Shown here: positions 60,740 to 64,000 of the stretch, in pieces
How the letters are laid out: the number at the start of each line of letters is the position of its first letter
How positions within the stretch are numbered: the stretch's first letter is position 1
NCBI GenBank assembly: GCA_030737835.1
Contig: CM060856.1
Location: 6,743,442 to 6,807,441 of the forward strand
Direction of reading: 5' to 3'
DNA from: Acorus gramineus
Lineage: Eukaryota; Streptophyta; Magnoliopsida; Acorales; Acoraceae
DNA length: 64,000 bases
Notes under the pieces: model-generated
What the model was told of the DNA's origin: nothing
The model's input: the letters and a program-made list of their open reading frames with translations, nothing else
Databases searched by the model: none
Made by a program: the position numbers and the translations under genes

Positions 60740-61310
60740 GTAGGACAGATTATGCAGATGGGAGCACTAAAAGAAGTCCATCAGATAAATTACAAATCAA
60801 TGGTCACGATCTCGGAATCGCACGAAATTTTACATGGTGAAATATATCGAGGAGATCTTCTAGATTAGTTGTTATACAACTAACAATTCTTATTTTTCAA
60901 AAATTAATTCATTTAGGCCTTTAAATTAGTGATTTTACTATTTTTAGTAAGTTTTAGATTTGTGATATCTCAATCATAACAGATCGGAATTGATTTCTAT
61001 CAATTCCTATAATCATTGAGGATCTCATAGAATCAGAAAAATTAGTTTTTGAATTTTACTATTTTTAGTAATTTTTTAATTTTATGTTATTAGTATAAAT
61101 AGCAGACTTGTAATCTAGGGTTGACAGTTTTTATCAATAATATTTTGAATTTTCTCCCTTTTAGGGCTTTCTTCCTTGTGGATTCAAGGATTCCTTGTGG
61201 ATTCAAGGATTCCTTGTGAATTCAAGGAGCTTATGAGATCTCAACGCTTGTTGGATCTTTTTATTAGTTTTTCGCCGCGTTATTTCATACTTAAGCACAA
61301 CATATCATCA
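60740..61310 (+). mobile_element. Possible solo LTR inserted in the right arm
   Basis: The stretch has LTR-like order: an AT-rich upstream part, TTAGTATAAATAGCAGACTT (near 61089), TTTATCAATAATATTTTGAA, a CT-rich stretch with AGGGCTTTCTTCCTTG, and GTTTTTCGCCGCG near 61270. This is how plant Copia LTRs often look downstream of their TATA box. The inverted homology between the arms is interrupted here. Ends and target duplication were not resolved. Confidence 0.35.
61172..61228. repeat. Three tandem 19-bp units
   Basis: TTCCTTGTGGATTCAAGGA is repeated three times, with one substitution in the last unit. Each unit is itself an imperfect palindrome (TCCTTG...CAAGGA). Confidence 0.95.
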
Positions 61311-61380
61311 AATAACTACATTTTTCATTTTTAAGAAATACATTTTTTCTCTACCATCAAACAAAAACTAATCACAAAAT

Positions 61381-61623
61381 TCACAATCCCCACATAAACC
61401 TTAAAAAAAACTCACTTTTACATCGATCAACTTTTATCTTCTTGTTACGGTTGGAGAGCAGCCTCACAAGGATCGGCGTGGCACCACCGTCGAGCACCGT
61501 TGGGGCCCTAGCGTCGATGCCACAGGCAAAGCTCCCGAGGGCGGTGACGGCCCTAGACGAGCACGGTGGAGTTGGAGTTGGCGGCAGAGGAGAGGGCTGA
61601 GACGACTGTCGGCACCGCACCAA
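61381..61623 (-). pseudogene. Armadillo-repeat-like gene fragment in right arm
   Basis: An 80-residue minus-strand frame. Its middle, ALGSFACGIDA and VLDGGATPILVRLLSN, resembles one armadillo repeat, close in my memory to plant ARMC8-type proteins. Both ends run into unrelated Pro-rich or basic sequence, and no neighbouring repeats follow. A single repeat inside an inverted-arm element points to a captured exon piece, not a functional gene. The family assignment is from memory and moderate at best. Confidence 0.4.
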
Positions 61624-61923
61624 GCTTTAGGTACACGAATGCCTCCAATTATAGGAGCTCATGGAATAGAGAGTATTGGGGGGGGGGAGTGGATTTTGGG
61701 GGAAGTTACAAGGTTTTGGAGGAAAAATAAAGTGAATGAAGTACTTTAGGTAACAAAAAATGATGTGGCACGGGTGAGGGGTATAAAAAAAAGAGACAGT
61801 TTTACAAGGGTAAAAAAAAATTTCTTTAAAGTCCAGGCACAAAATAAATAAAATGGCTGGTCCAAGTATATATGGGAATTCCCCCAAAAAAAAAAAAAAA
61901 AAAAAAAAATCTATTACATCCTC

Positions 61924-63080
61924 CAGCCCATGAAAATAACAGGGATATATAACATATAGTTGAAAAAATTTAGCATTTAATAATGATGGAAATAGTTGTT
62001 GACAAGGTAGAGCATAATACATATTTTCAATGATAGAGTTCGAATGGCTGAATCTTAATTTATCTGTATATTGTGATTTTTATTCTTCTTTTGTGTGATT
62101 GGTTGTTTCTTCCTTGCAAGATTGATCACCTAGATTCCCAAAAATGGAGCCCATGATATTCTATAAAATTTTATAATCACATAGATTAAAGTTTTTTCAT
62201 GGTATATATAAAATTCTGCTATTGGATTAGATTTTTATACTTCGTACGTTGTGATTTCAATCACCAAATAACATGCATGAGAATTAATATATAATTTCAA
62301 TGAAGGAAAAATTGGGCACGGCCTTGTTTACAGTCAGTCGTACAGCCTGAAACGTAAATTTTTATAGAAAATAAAGTATTTAACATTTATTCTAACGAAT
62401 TGTAAGAACTCATTTATTAAAAATATAAAAAATTTCAATTGAGATATACTGCAATAAAAAAGTACATATATGGGACTTTTTTTTATTTTTTTTTTTAATT
62501 TTTGGGGTGGGGGTGGTTAGGACAGTAAACAGGACTAACTGTGCTCTACAATGAAACATCAAACTGAAATTGTCTGTAATTCAATCCATGACACCCCAAA
62601 TAGGACCTAGATACATAAGTAGTGGGTACCACAAAAATAATTCAAGATGTACATCCTGTCTGAAGCACTTGCATGTTAGGTAGTCAGTTCCGTTTCACAG
62701 TTATGATTTAAGTATGGGTCCATCCATGACAACAACCAAAGCCTTGGACAATTGAGGAGAACCTCATAACCACAAACATTTCTCCAAAAAGCTCACACTT
62801 GCTGTTGCAGATAATTATATACATATGGTCCCCTTTTAATCAGTCTCCCCTTCCCCTCCAATCCATGCAATCTGATTGGCCAACCGAATCTCCAGTTCAT
62901 CAGATATTTCCATATATGTTGCTGTTCAACAATAATAAATAAAATACATGTCTATCTATCTAATTAACAAACACACATGATTCCTCATGTTTGGAATTAT
63001 CAGAAAATAAAAAAATAAAAAAGGAAGACAAAGATACAACCCTCTATAGTACAAGTGCATGCATGGATTGATAAAAATTG
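61924..63080. other. AT-rich intergenic DNA, no gene seen
   Basis: No exon was recognised. The part near 63080 could be the 3' UTR of the exon at 63081-63194. Confidence 0.45.
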
Positions 63081-63194
63081 CTAGGTCTTTGGAGGTGGTG
63101 GTGGCTGTGGTGGCTGTGGTGGCTGCAATGGAGATTGATGAAGCTGTTGGTACATGGCAAGCATCCGGTTGCACGCATCCATGTTGTTCATCGG
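63081..63194 (-). CDS. Possible terminal exon of a minus-strand gene (partial, Gln/Pro-rich C-terminus)
   Basis: On the minus strand a good acceptor (TTGCTTGCAG|CC) is followed by an open stretch of 37 codons ending in TAG: PMNNMDACNRMLAMYQQL, then Gln/Pro-rich and poly-Pro sequence ending PPKT. Codon-like composition and a CCA/CAG-rich end differ from the surrounding A/T-rich DNA. No upstream exon was recognised in 63200-64000, so the rest of the gene would lie beyond the right edge after a long intron. I do not recognise the family; it may also be a spurious low-complexity frame. Confidence 0.35.
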   Translation of the reverse strand, partial: PMNNMDACNRMLAMYQQLHQSPLQPPQPPQPPPPPKT

Positions 63195-63199
63195 CTGCA

Positions 63200-64000
63200 A
63201 GCAACTTAGGATGAATCATGACCGTTGATTTAGTATCAGATGATGCATCTAGTCAGGATTGAATCTTATCATGTTATAGTAGGATACTGACTTGTCATAA
63301 AAAAATCTTTATCATTTCTTATGTTAAATATGTGAGATTATCACAAATAAGTTTATAATTGAGATTCAATCAAATCTAAGTAGGTTAAATATGATTCATA
63401 TTAACAATTCTAGTCTACAAGGAGAAATTTTGATTTTCTTTCCAAAAATTTATTTCTAATAGATTCAGTTTTAAAAAATGAACACACTAATGAAAGAATT
63501 TAAACGCAGTTTTCTTGTGTATTATAGCAGAATGAGAATAAATGTCAAACTGATCCTAAAGCCTCATTTGAATATACAATTGGGTGAATTCCGCAATGGA
63601 AAAACCACAAAAACGCCATCGCAGATTCAAATGTCTTTCGCGATGGCATCACTCCTCTCCTCACGCGCAGATCATTTTGGCTTTCGTTTAAAATTCTTCT
63701 AAAAAAATGTTTTCTTATCGCAACATCATCACCGCTTGATTTCTCCAACGCAGCGGAACCCGCCCCAAACTTAAAGGACCCAAATTTAGTATATAGAATC
63801 TAGTCTAAATGTAAATAATGAATAACAACTCTAATGAAGGTCCATTAAAAACCCCAAATAATTGGTATTAGATAATGTGGGGGATTAAATCCAGTCAATA
63901 TTAATTAGATTAAATTAATTCTCATCAGACCTCAAGTGTAACTTCACATATGAGTTTATATTTTAAATTAACCAAGTCTCCGTTCCCCATCAAGGAACTG
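63200..64000. other. Intergenic or intronic DNA, no gene seen
   Basis: A GC-richer patch at 63590-63760 gives overlapping frames on both strands without recognised domains. If the exon at 63081-63194 is real, this may be its intron. Confidence 0.4.

Larger units (their letters stand above)
58145..61923. mobile_element. Composite inverted-arm element with 15-bp flanking direct repeat
   Basis: ATCTATTACATCCTC occurs at 58145-58159 and 61909-61923. Just inside, GGGGGGATTGCTCGTATACC (from about 58184) and the reverse complement of the right end, GGGGGAATTCCCATATATAC (from 61885), begin diverged inverted repeats that continue with CTGGA.CA.CCTTTATTT and a TTTTACC(C)TTGTA string. A second inverted match joins 59600-59770 to 60060-60340 (AATCCAATTACAAAGAC.ACC, TACAACATAA). 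Both arms carry GC-rich ORF fragments. A ~25-bp A run precedes the right direct repeat, so a retro-insertion cannot be excluded; a Mutator-like (Pack-MULE) element fits the inverted ends better. No transposase was found. Confidence 0.6.

Noticed and set aside
1-64000. tRNA, rRNA or organelle-derived insertions
   Set aside because: By eye I found no tRNA cloverleaf with a GTTCRANNC box in the right spacing, no rRNA stretch and no plastid or mitochondrial gene; a tRNAscan and organelle BLAST would be decisive.

Overview
This is a window of plant nuclear DNA, almost certainly from an angiosperm. The evidence is two single-exon C2H2 zinc-finger repressor genes carrying the plant finger core QALGGH and an EAR motif, a four-exon beta-expansin, and a 21-exon xylose isomerase with a secretory leader. 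These sit in very AT-rich intergenic DNA full of small inverted-repeat transposons, microsatellites and decayed retroelements. The zinc-finger and expansin exons are markedly GC-richer than their surroundings. I cannot name the species.

Layout. 1-3028: no gene. 3029-4000 (-): three-finger C2H2 gene. 4440-16770: a diverged local duplication of the DNA upstream of that gene. Its collinear blocks (4455-4705/13108-13405, 4790-4865/14248-14345, 5148-5345/14998-15165, 10975-11217/16490-16765) are interrupted by transposon-like insertions, and the second unit has no recognisable zinc-finger gene beside it. 16770-23310: gene-poor, with LTR-like and inverted-repeat remnants. 23311-24750 (-): second C2H2 gene with three canonical fingers and one C2HC-like finger. 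24750-38160: gene-poor, with a palindromic element, a 2.9 kb terminal-inverted-repeat element, a LINE 3' fragment and a MULE-like element. 38162-39354 (-): beta-expansin. 40683-41686: hAT-like element with an 8-bp target duplication. 44150-51790 (+): xylose isomerase, whose 2.7 kb 5'-UTR intron holds a Harbinger-like element. 53640-64000: further repeats, including a 3.7 kb composite element with inverted arms and captured gene fragments, and a possible terminal exon of a minus-strand gene at 63081-63194.

The four genes do not form a pathway. The zinc-finger proteins are probable nuclear repressors, the expansin loosens cell walls, and xylose isomerase interconverts xylose and xylulose. Most of the window is repeat biology. 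The most informative signals are the upstream-only duplication, a family of elements built on TTACAT/ATGTAA dyads, and the composite element at 58.1-61.9 kb. I found no CRISPR array, rRNA, convincing tRNA or bacterial-type operon, and no clear evidence of a new biochemical system.
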